A stretch of 64,000 bases of DNA from Spirosoma validum (GTDB lineage Bacteria; Bacteroidota; Bacteroidia; Cytophagales; Spirosomataceae), in NCBI RefSeq assembly GCF_014699035.1, contig NZ_JACXAA010000003.1:558001-622000 (forward strand), given 5' to 3'. The position numbers and the translations under genes were made by a program. Below the pieces are notes generated by a model. That model was not told where the DNA came from and did not search any database. It saw nothing but the letters and a program-made list of their open reading frames with translations. Below, one piece after another: positions 53,307-61,397 of this stretch (position 1 is its first letter; every line of letters starts with the position of its first letter).

Positions 53307-54179
53307 TTAGTTGCCGTCAATCCGGGCGGCTTCCCAGCCAAGCATCGCTTGTTTTCGTTCGGCGCCCCAGCGGTATCCACCAAATAAACCTGTTTTCTTG
53401 ATAACCCGATGGCACGGAATCAAATAACCGACTGGATTGGAGCCGATGGCCGTCCCAACTGCCCGCGATGCGGTAGGCTGCCCGATGAATTCAGCAATCT
53501 GATCATAACTGGCCAGCTGACCTTCGGGAATTTTCAATAAAGCTTCCCATACTTTAAGCTGGAAAGCCGAACCGCGTAACAGAACCGACAACGGCTGGGG
53601 AGCCTGACCAGATACCGTATTGTCGGATGCTGGAAAGATCTGGTTGGCGAATGGTTGTAGCAGATCAGAATCGTAGCTAAGCGAAGCTTCGGGCCAGGCA
53701 GCGGTCAGAATGGTTTCCGGATTGTCATCTTCATGGAGGAAATGCAAAAGCGCAATTTTTCTGCCAACCGTTGTTGCGTTGATGGCGCCCAATACGTATT
53801 GCCCAAACGGACTATCGAATACGGCGTAGGTAAGTGTTATACCTGAACCAGCCTGTTTGAATTGACCCGGCGTTACGCCCTCAATCGTGACAAACAAATC
53901 ATGCAGTCGACCCGTACCGGAAAGGCCAGCGTCGTAGGCTGCATCGATTAATGGGGCACCGTTACGTAGTCGGGTCTTGGCGTGTTCGAGTGTCAGGTAT
54001 TGACTGAATTTTTTAGGACTCACGCCCGCCCATTCCGTGAAAAGTCGCTGGAAATGAAACTCGCTTAGATTTGCTTTTTCGGCTAGCTCGCTTAATGACG
54101 GTTGCTCCCGATAGTGGGTTGTCAGGTGCTCGATGGCGCGGGCAATTTGCTGATACGTGTACGTGCTGTCGGTTGTCAT
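53307..54179 (-). CDS. AraC-type regulator fused to O6-methylguanine-DNA methyltransferase (Ada-like)
   Basis: The 290-residue protein begins with an AraC HTH (about residues 8-100: IARAIEHLTTHYREQPSLSELAEKANLSEFHFQRLF in parts) and ends with an MGMT domain whose acceptor cysteine is in the PCHRVI box near residue 255, with the arginine finger region FIGQPTASRAVGTAIG before it. It lacks Ada's N-terminal zinc domain, which appears as a separate degenerate gene at 51736-51993. It should repair O6-alkylguanine; whether it still acts as an alkylation-induced activator is uncertain because the triggering domain is missing. It starts 37 bases after the lysoplasmalogenase gene. Confidence 0.92.
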   Translation of the reverse strand: MTTDSTYTYQQIARAIEHLTTHYREQPSLSELAEKANLSEFHFQRLFTEWAGVSPKKFSQYLTLEHAKTRLRNGAPLIDAAYDAGLSGTGRLHDLFVTIEGVTPGQFKQAGSGITLTYAVFDSPFGQYVLGAINATTVGRKIALLHFLHEDDNPETILTAAWPEASLSYDSDLLQPFANQIFPASDNTVSGQAPQPLSVLLRGSAFQLKVWEALLKIPEGQLASYDQIAEFIGQPTASRAVGTAIGSNPVGYLIPCHRVIKKTGLFGGYRWGAERKQAMLGWEAARIDGN

Positions 54180-54216
54180 TACGTTTGTTGTTTTTGTAGA
54201 ACAAAGGTCGCCAGAA

Positions 54217-54939
54217 CTAACCCGTCGACAAACCCGATTCTTGCTGAGTTAAGGAAACCTGAGTCATACCGGTTACAATTAGGTATTGGGCGGCCGCGTA
54301 GGTAGTCATGATCAGCCAGGGGGCGCCCGGAATTGGTAACAGAAACTTATCGATAGCAATAACGGAGTCAGAAAAAATAAACAGCAGCGCTCCAAGAACG
54401 ACCTGCCCGTAAGAGGGTAATTGTGGCCGCTGAGTCGATAACGTTCCCATGGCACCCAGGCAAATCGCATACAGAACCAGGGGCCACCAGATTACCGATA
54501 GCGCCGGATCTTGGGCAAAAACAGGTCTGAGAACGGCCAGAAAGCTGATGACATAGAGCAAAAATGGAAGCGCCTTTAGCCACAATGATTTGCGCACAAT
54601 CTTATGACCGCTCAGACGTATCGATTTGACGAACGCTACGCTATAGCACACCTGCATTGCCAGAAATGCTCCCAATCCTGGTGCGAACAAGTCGATTTCC
54701 TGAATCATCAGAAATACGTCGCCAGCCAGCGCAAAAAACATACCAACGAATAGCCAGCGTACCGGCTGAGGATAAACTACGGACTGGTAACTCTGCCAAA
54801 CGTATAGTAGCAGCAACCCAATAATCAACGGTTTACAACTATAGTGTAGCCATTCCCTGTGCGTGACATCCCCTATAATTTCGAGTAACGTAACGACTGC
54901 AAAGACGAGTGGGAATAAGAGCCTGGCTCTAGAGTGCAT
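54217..54939 (-). CDS. lysoplasmalogenase, YhhN family membrane protein
   Basis: The 240-residue protein has about eight membrane helices and the YhhN/TMEM86 landmarks KPLIIGLLLLYVWQSYQ, FFALAGDVFLMIQ and the second aspartate segment FIFSDSVIAID. TMEM86 hydrolyses the vinyl ether of lysoplasmalogens; bacterial YhhN members may act on other lipids. It is upstream of, and close to, the Ada-like gene. Confidence 0.88.
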   Translation of the reverse strand: MHSRARLLFPLVFAVVTLLEIIGDVTHREWLHYSCKPLIIGLLLLYVWQSYQSVVYPQPVRWLFVGMFFALAGDVFLMIQEIDLFAPGLGAFLAMQVCYSVAFVKSIRLSGHKIVRKSLWLKALPFLLYVISFLAVLRPVFAQDPALSVIWWPLVLYAICLGAMGTLSTQRPQLPSYGQVVLGALLFIFSDSVIAIDKFLLPIPGAPWLIMTTYAAAQYLIVTGMTQVSLTQQESGLSTG

Positions 54940-55078
54940 GGTATGAAATTTCTATCTTGGCTCTGTATAAACCCCCACAGCAACGAACGACTGTTTGAAT
55001 AAAAACTGTTTTAAAGTTGGTATAGCCAGTGGCCAATTGTCGGGTCTGACAGGTACTAACTCTTTTTGCAAGCATTTG

Positions 55079-58000
55079 TCAGGCTTTACTAAGACCCGAG
55101 GCCGCAAATTCAGTGGGTGTCTTCTGGTAAAATTCTTTGAAGACAATTGTGAAATACGATGGCGTTTTAAAACCCACCCTATAGGCCGTTTCGGAAGCAT
55201 GATAGCCCGCCCGTAGTAAGTCGGCCGCTTTGCGAAGGCGATACTGGCGGATGAGTTCGTTGGGAGCCAGTTGCACCAGATTATGAATCTTGCGATAGAG
55301 CGTTTTGCGGCTCATAGCCATCTGATCAGCCAGCCAGTCGACGTCAAGGGACGGATCGCTGAGATTATCTTCCAGCAGTTTATACACCCGATGCAGAAAA
55401 GCATCGCCAACCATATTAATTGGGCTGGGCATATCGGGCTGGGCAAACTGCTGACGGTAATGATCGCGCAATTTCTGCTGATGCGAAATCAGATTTCGTA
55501 ATCGCAGATGCAGCTCATCCAGATGAAAGGGTTTGGACAGATAATCGTCGGCCCCTTCCTTAAGCCCTTCGATGCGGCTGGTATGGGCGGCCTTGGCCGT
55601 CAGCAAGACAACCGTAATATGGTCAGTATCAGTATTAGTTTTAATAAGCCGAGTTAATTCATACCCATCCATTCGGGGCATCATGATGTCAGAAATGACA
55701 ATATCGGGCAATTCGGACTGGGTCAACTGCCAACCCGTTTCGCCATCAATCGCCCGTAGCACCCGATACGTTGCGGCTAATTCACCAGCCAGAAATTCGC
55801 GCAGCTCTTCATTGTCTTCAACGATAAGAACCAGCGGGACCTGATCTTCTCCAACTGACTGATTCGCAGCGGACTCGGGTATAACCACCGGATTAGTACT
55901 GTCGTATTTTGTGCCCGGTAAGATTACCCTGGGCGCCTGGTCATTCATTAGAACAGGTTTGACGGGCAGTGTCACCACAAACGTAGTACCGATCGTTTGC
56001 TGGCTGTCAACGCGAATCGTGCCCCCTACCAAATCGATTAGTTCTTTAACCAGCGCCAGCCCAATACCCGTGCCTTCATACGCGCGGGTACGTGAGTTAT
56101 CGACCTGGTAGAACCGATCGAAAATATGCGGCAGATTTTCGGGCGAAATACCAATTCCAGTGTCGGTAATTTGAATTTGCACGTCAGAAATCGCTCCTGC
56201 TACGTTCGATGAAGCCGCTGTGAGCTTAACCGTTACGTGTCCGCCTGAACTCGTGAATTTTACTGCGTTCGATAACAGATTCGTCAGGATTTTCTCCCAC
56301 TTATCGGCATCAAATAATTGCTCTTCCTGCGGCAACCCGTCGGCCGTGTATTCCAGGGTTACACCTTTCTGCGCTGCTGCCTGCCGGAATGGCTCAACAA
56401 CCTGAGTGATGAACTCCAGCACTTCACCCCGCATCAGCGAGATAGCCATGTGGTTGGCCTCCAGTTTAGACAAATCCAACAACTGATTAATCAGACGTAG
56501 CAGTTGATCGGCATTCCGTTGAAGTAGTGTCAGTATTTGCCGAGTCGGCGCGTCAAATCGATTTTCCTGTAGTAGTTTCTCGACCGGCGAGATGATCAAC
56601 GACAGCGGAGTTCGAAACTCGTGGGTAATGTTGGAAAAGAAGCGGGTTTTCAGCTCATCAACTGTTTTTAGCTGTTCAGCCTCCCGCCGATTAAGCTCAA
56701 GCTCCTGCCGTTGGCGAATCCGATTGGTATAGAATCGTATGTACCTCCAAATCGCTCCGCCAGCCAGCAGCGCATAAAGGCAATACGCCCACCACGTAGC
56801 CCACCATGGCGGCTGAATGACCAGCCGAATTGACGCTCCTTTTTCGTTCCAGATCCCATCGCTGTTGGCTGCTTTTACGCGGAAGACATACGTACCGGGC
56901 GGTAGGTTGGTGTAATTGGCGAAATGCCGGTTCCCGCTCTGAGCCCAGTCTTTATCGACGCCAACAAGTTGATAGGCATACTGATTTTGCCCAGCCTGTG
57001 TGTACGTCAGCGCGGCAAAACTGAATGACAGAAAATTCTCATCGTGTTCGAGCGTAATCACGCTGTCGTTGAGCGGCCTAACCTGATCACGCACTTTCAG
57101 CTCCGTAATATATACAGGAAACGGTCGGGTATCATCGCGAATACTATCGGGGTTGAAATAAACAATGCCGTTCAGGCTCCCGAAATAAAGCCGGTCTTTC
57201 TGACGAAAAACGGCGTTCCGTAGAAAATCATTACTGGGTAATCCATTCGTTGTCTGGTAGTTGCGAACCGCTTTCGTGCGAAGGTCAAATCGACAAAGAC
57301 CTTTATCAGTACTCAGCCAGAGATTCCCGGCATTATCGTTGGTAATCCCAACCACATTATTGCTGGGTAACCCATCGCGGGTTGTGAGAGCGGAGAAGCG
57401 ACCCGTTCGGGCATCGAACCGATTAACGCCCCCCTGCTGCGTACCGACCCAGATAACCCCCGATCGATCTTCGTAGATCGTCTGCATATCGTTGTTGTTC
57501 AATCCGCTTCTGGGACCAGCTACGTAGTGAATAAGGCTTCCTGTTCGTGGATTCAATCGGGCAATACCGTTTTTTCGGAATGGCACCCATACATCACCTG
57601 ACTGACTCACCAGCAGCGAGTGAATGTACTGATCCGGCAACCCATTCGGGTCTTTTGGATTGTATTTATAGTATTTGTATTGATGAGTACGGGGGTCAAA
57701 AGACGCAATACCCGAGTTTGGTACGATATATCCCCCTACCCAGATTTCTCCCGTTAGGGCACGACTCACGTATTCAATCGGTATTTCTGAAGGGTATAGA
57801 TCAACGTGCCCGGTTTTCTGATCGAAGTGATACAAGCCCGTCCAGGTTCCCAGCCAGATTCCATCCGGTCCATCGGGCAGAAAAGCTTGTGTATAATTTC
57901 TGAATTGAGCGTCAGAGCCAAGGATTTCAGGGGCCAGTAACTGAGTGCGATTGGTGCCTACCGCTGGCCTATAAACGTTAAAGCCACTACTTGTCCAGAA

Positions 58001-59176
58001 GTGCTCTTTCGCGTCGGGCAGTAGAGCGACAACTTTGTTTTCAGCCAGATTCGCAATACCGCTGTTAGGACGTACCTGATGAACCATAAAGGGCTTCATG
58101 TTGACCGCCTGCCGATCAATCCCATTGTCGGTTCCGACCCAGAGTGTACCCGATCGGTCGTAGTAAACGGTTTGAACGAAGTTGCTGCTGATTCCTTTTG
58201 GGGCATTCGGGGCTGGCAGAAACGTGAAAGCCTGATTATGAACGGGATCAACACGATGAAGGCCGTTGGTTGTAGCGACCCAGAGATTCCCCTTCGGATC
58301 GGTACGTATTGAGTTCAAAAACGTATACGAAATGATTTTCCCTTCCGGATTATACGGTTCCAGATGCCAGGGCTGACGACGCAGATCCAGTCGAAACAAT
58401 CCCTTCCCAGCGGTTGACGTACCGAGCCAAAGTACCTGCTGCGGGTCCAGGTAAAAAGCGATAAAGGTAGGCTGGGCAGCGCCAGCAGCCACAGGTGCCG
58501 GTATCAATGTAAACCGCCCCGTAGATCGGTCAAATAAATACAAACCCTCGTATGTCGCCACCCAAAATCGGTGCTGAGGATCTTCAAATACGGTTTTGAT
58601 GGTTGCTTCGGGCTGGGGTAATGGATACAGCGTAAATCGATGAAGATCCGCTTCGTACCGAGCCAAACCACCTAATGTGCTGACCCACAATATTCTCTGG
58701 CTATCTTCATAAACAGAATGCTGGTAATTCCATTTGTCGGCGTTGCTGGCACGTATGGGATGGGGCGTAACCTGGCCTGTCCGCTTGTCAACCTCATGCA
58801 GGCCGCCTAACGTAGCGACCCATAACCGGTTTTTATAGTCTTCGCATAAATGATAGATCTGGTTGTTCTGAAAACCATGAACCGTGTCGTTCAGATCACG
58901 CTTTAAGGTCGTAAAGGTATAGCCGTCATATTTGTTCAGACCGTCGTTGGTGCCAAACCACATAAATCCTTCCCGATCCTGAAGAATGCACATAACTGAA
59001 TTGCTTGACAGGCCATCTTCAACCGAGAGGTGATCAAAATAATTCGTAAGCGGCTGAGCGGCCACCCGGTTTGCCTGATCTGTGTGAGAAGTCTGAGCAA
59101 CCCCCTTTGTTACAAGAATTAGTGCGGTCAAAAAAAGGAATAGACGTGGCATACAGATAAGCCTATGAGTTAGCAT
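55079..59176 (-). CDS. hybrid two-component sensor (propeller/Y_Y_Y/kinase/receiver/AraC)
   Basis: This 1365-residue protein has the one-piece hybrid layout typical of Bacteroidota: signal peptide, about 14 beta-propeller repeats (residues 40-720, recurring GLSSNSVMCILQD, DGLNKYDG, WVATTNGL), a Y_Y_Y domain (about 740-810), one membrane helix (WATWWAYCLYALLAGG), HisKA with NITHEFRTPLSLI, HATPase_c, a receiver with IVISDIMMPRMDGYE and an AraC HTH at the C-terminus. The propeller side faces the periplasm and binds a signal, often a carbohydrate. M9 at 59152 is an alternative start. Such systems usually regulate adjacent polysaccharide loci; the nearest candidate is the isomerase gene upstream. 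Confidence 0.95.
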   Translation of the reverse strand: MLTHRLICMPRLFLFLTALILVTKGVAQTSHTDQANRVAAQPLTNYFDHLSVEDGLSSNSVMCILQDREGFMWFGTNDGLNKYDGYTFTTLKRDLNDTVHGFQNNQIYHLCEDYKNRLWVATLGGLHEVDKRTGQVTPHPIRASNADKWNYQHSVYEDSQRILWVSTLGGLARYEADLHRFTLYPLPQPEATIKTVFEDPQHRFWVATYEGLYLFDRSTGRFTLIPAPVAAGAAQPTFIAFYLDPQQVLWLGTSTAGKGLFRLDLRRQPWHLEPYNPEGKIISYTFLNSIRTDPKGNLWVATTNGLHRVDPVHNQAFTFLPAPNAPKGISSNFVQTVYYDRSGTLWVGTDNGIDRQAVNMKPFMVHQVRPNSGIANLAENKVVALLPDAKEHFWTSSGFNVYRPAVGTNRTQLLAPEILGSDAQFRNYTQAFLPDGPDGIWLGTWTGLYHFDQKTGHVDLYPSEIPIEYVSRALTGEIWVGGYIVPNSGIASFDPRTHQYKYYKYNPKDPNGLPDQYIHSLLVSQSGDVWVPFRKNGIARLNPRTGSLIHYVAGPRSGLNNNDMQTIYEDRSGVIWVGTQQGGVNRFDARTGRFSALTTRDGLPSNNVVGITNDNAGNLWLSTDKGLCRFDLRTKAVRNYQTTNGLPSNDFLRNAVFRQKDRLYFGSLNGIVYFNPDSIRDDTRPFPVYITELKVRDQVRPLNDSVITLEHDENFLSFSFAALTYTQAGQNQYAYQLVGVDKDWAQSGNRHFANYTNLPPGTYVFRVKAANSDGIWNEKGASIRLVIQPPWWATWWAYCLYALLAGGAIWRYIRFYTNRIRQRQELELNRREAEQLKTVDELKTRFFSNITHEFRTPLSLIISPVEKLLQENRFDAPTRQILTLLQRNADQLLRLINQLLDLSKLEANHMAISLMRGEVLEFITQVVEPFRQAAAQKGVTLEYTADGLPQEEQLFDADKWEKILTNLLSNAVKFTSSGGHVTVKLTAASSNVAGAISDVQIQITDTGIGISPENLPHIFDRFYQVDNSRTRAYEGTGIGLALVKELIDLVGGTIRVDSQQTIGTTFVVTLPVKPVLMNDQAPRVILPGTKYDSTNPVVIPESAANQSVGEDQVPLVLIVEDNEELREFLAGELAATYRVLRAIDGETGWQLTQSELPDIVISDIMMPRMDGYELTRLIKTNTDTDHITVVLLTAKAAHTSRIEGLKEGADDYLSKPFHLDELHLRLRNLISHQQKLRDHYRQQFAQPDMPSPINMVGDAFLHRVYKLLEDNLSDPSLDVDWLADQMAMSRKTLYRKIHNLVQLAPNELIRQYRLRKAADLLRAGYHASETAYRVGFKTPSYFTIVFKEFYQKTPTEFAASGLSKA

Positions 59177-59353
59177 GCAACAACTATGTAAAAAACGGCG
59201 CTATCTTCTATTTTTTATTCAATAATTACCAAATAAATTCATACTAATACAAATATATTCAATTCTCCGTCTGGCTTATCGCTTCTTTGAGCAAACGGCA
59301 ATAACCGTAGTTCAGCTGGGCAGCCTGGTTTGCGCAGGATGCGAGGTGAGCGC

Positions 59354-59422
59354 AGGGCATGGGGGTAAGGGCAGAGGCTACTAAGAGTTTACTCGTAACC
59401 CTCTGCCCTTACCCCCATGCCC
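59354..59422 (-). terminator. 24-bp hairpin after the isomerase gene
   Basis: Arms 59354-59377 and 59399-59422 pair perfectly over 24 bp around a 21-base loop, just past the stop of the minus-strand isomerase gene. Confidence 0.82.
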
Positions 59423-59431
59423 TCTGCTCCT

Positions 59432-60280
59432 TTACTTCCCGCCGTTGTAGAATTTGCGGAAGTTTTTTACGCTTTCGGCAATTTCGGGACCGTTATTTTC
59501 CCAGTGGTATTCATATTCCGCGGAGATTGGTCCTTTGAACTTCTGACGTTTCATCTCAGCAATTACCTGCTCTACTTTGCTATCGCCGGTTCCCCACACT
59601 ACATCGTGGTATTTCCCCTCAGGCGTATCTTTTTTTACATCCTTGAAGTGCATGCCCAGTACGTGGCCGTTCAGTTTTTTCAGGCATTCAATGGGGTCAA
59701 GTCCCGAGCGTACCCAATGGCCAATATCGGAGCAGGAACCGACGTATTTGCTGTTGCCAATGGCGGCCAGCACCGTATCAGGATGCCAGTAGCGGGATGG
59801 TTTAGGATGATTGTGCAGCGCTACGTTGATCTTATACTGATCGGCCAGTTTGCGGACCAACGGCATTTGCTCGGGGGTAGGTTCTGAGTTGATATTCAGG
59901 ATGCCCATATCTTTGGCAAACTCAAACAGGGTTTTCCATTCGTCATCGGTTTTTGGATTGACAACGCCATAGGCAACGATTGTAAGCCCCCGATCGTTGA
60001 GCAGACTTTTGACGGCCTGCCGGGTAGCTGCGTCCATCGTAAAGTCCATTTTGGCTTCACCGCCCCCACCAATTGGCTGACCCGGAAAAGCCTCGACGTA
60101 TTTGAGGCCGCAACTATCAATTTTACGTAGTGCTTCGGCAAACGGGAACAACCGGAACGAATACGCCTGCGCGCCGAGTTTCCAGCCTGCTTTGTCTTCC
60201 GGTCCTTTCTGTGCCAGCAACGTAGTGGCACTTGCTACAACTGTTAGCCAACATAGCAGGTATTTGTTTAGATAATGCAT
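59432..60280 (-). CDS. secreted sugar isomerase/epimerase-like TIM barrel
   Basis: The 282-residue protein has a signal peptide (about residues 1-23) and an AP endonuclease 2-like barrel with GAQAYSFRLFP, VEAFPGQPIGGG, NVALHNHPKPSRYWH (metal His), GSCSDIGHWVRSG (Asp, His) and GMHFKDVKKD, plus EYEYHWE near the end. It is the third such protein in the window. Its 5' neighbour is the pentapeptide lipoprotein gene, its 3' neighbour the hybrid sensor, which may recognise a sugar it acts on. Confidence 0.9.
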   Translation of the reverse strand: MHYLNKYLLCWLTVVASATTLLAQKGPEDKAGWKLGAQAYSFRLFPFAEALRKIDSCGLKYVEAFPGQPIGGGGEAKMDFTMDAATRQAVKSLLNDRGLTIVAYGVVNPKTDDEWKTLFEFAKDMGILNINSEPTPEQMPLVRKLADQYKINVALHNHPKPSRYWHPDTVLAAIGNSKYVGSCSDIGHWVRSGLDPIECLKKLNGHVLGMHFKDVKKDTPEGKYHDVVWGTGDSKVEQVIAEMKRQKFKGPISAEYEYHWENNGPEIAESVKNFRKFYNGGK

Positions 60281-60344
60281 GAGCGAGTTCTTCTTTGTTT
60301 CTGAACAAAAAGAGAAACGCTACGTCTCCTTACCTATTGAAGAT

Positions 60345-60410
60345 TAACCACAGAGGCACAAAGAGCACAGAGAATAAGAAACCTCTGTGCTCTTTGTGCC
60401 TCTGTGGTTA
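60345..60410 (-). terminator. 28-bp perfect hairpin after the pentapeptide gene
   Basis: Arms 60345-60372 and 60383-60410 pair perfectly around ten bases. The arm has the CACAGAGG / AAAGAGCACAGAG style of repeat seen scattered in many unrelated bacterial genomes, from memory. It lies between the pentapeptide gene stop and the isomerase start. Confidence 0.85.
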
Positions 60411-60419
60411 ACATATTTC

Positions 60420-61397
60420 TCACTCAATCGGAACCGTATTGGCGGTTGCCGTTCTGGCACCTGTTACGTTAACTGTTGCTGGTCGGGGATCGCTGAAATT
60501 CAGGATCGGTTTCTGAGAGAAAAAGAAGGCATTCTCAAACGAAATAGCTTCGCTTTTGACCGTCACGAACGAGGCTTTAGTGTCAAAAAAGGCTTCTTTG
60601 AAACTGGCTTCTTTTAAGGTTGTATTATTGAAATCCACGGCGTTTTTGAAACGGCAGTTATCAAAAATACTTCGGCCCGTAAACTGAGCATAGTTAAAGT
60701 TGAGTAATCCATACGTTGTACATAACGAAAAATCGAGATTTCCTCTAAACTCAGCCAGATTGAACTGCGTATCGCCATTCAGAACGGCGCCTTGAAAATA
60801 AGTCGCTCCCGCCCAGACAGACTTCCAGAAATTAGCCATTTTCCCGAAATAAGCCCCTTGAAAACGACTTTCCTGCGTAAAAAATGTATTATCAAAATAC
60901 GCTTCTGCTCCAAACTGAGCGCCTTCAAAGGAAGCCAGCCGGTTAAACTGGCTCTTCGAAAAACAAGCAAACCCTGATACTGTAATCGATTGAAAATTAA
61001 CCTCGCGGTTAAACTTACAGCTCAGAAACGTAAGATTTTTTCTAAAATCGCCGAGCGTTGTCTGGTCGTTACGTTGGCTAAATGCCAAGACCTTGCCCGT
61101 AAAAACACAGTTCTTAAAGAAGACTGGCGACTCGATCGTTACTTTGCGCCGACTCTCCGTTTCGGGATAGGTTGCTAACGTCGTAAAATCCAGGTCGCCA
61201 TCGATCGTTACGTTTTCCAGCAACACAGGCTCCTGTTTTCTGATCGTTTCCAGGATACTCGCAGCCGATACGTTCTTGCTACTGGACGTAGCATTTGTAG
61301 TGCAGGATACCCAGCTCATACCAACCAGCAGCATCGCGAGCACTTTACTTGCTCTTAGCTGAGCGGATAGACGACTGAGTTGCGTTCTGACGGTCAT
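60420..61397 (-). CDS. phenylalanine-rich pentapeptide-repeat lipoprotein
   Basis: I favour the start at 61397 (MTVRTQLSRLSAQLRASKVL), giving about 325 residues with a lipoprotein signal ending in WVSCTT. It overlaps the end of the papain-like gene by 53 bases; M49 at 61334 would avoid overlap but shorten the signal. From about residue 75 the protein consists of pentapeptide-like repeats with Phe at the centre: FKNCVFTGK, FQSITVSGFACFSKSQF, FEGAQFGAEAYFDNTFF, FQGAYFGKMANF, FNYAQFTGRSIF, FNNTTLKEASFKEAFF. These build a four-sided right-handed helix used in protein-protein contacts. Exact function unknown. Confidence 0.85.
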   Translation of the reverse strand: MTVRTQLSRLSAQLRASKVLAMLLVGMSWVSCTTNATSSSKNVSAASILETIRKQEPVLLENVTIDGDLDFTTLATYPETESRRKVTIESPVFFKNCVFTGKVLAFSQRNDQTTLGDFRKNLTFLSCKFNREVNFQSITVSGFACFSKSQFNRLASFEGAQFGAEAYFDNTFFTQESRFQGAYFGKMANFWKSVWAGATYFQGAVLNGDTQFNLAEFRGNLDFSLCTTYGLLNFNYAQFTGRSIFDNCRFKNAVDFNNTTLKEASFKEAFFDTKASFVTVKSEAISFENAFFFSQKPILNFSDPRPATVNVTGARTATANTVPIE

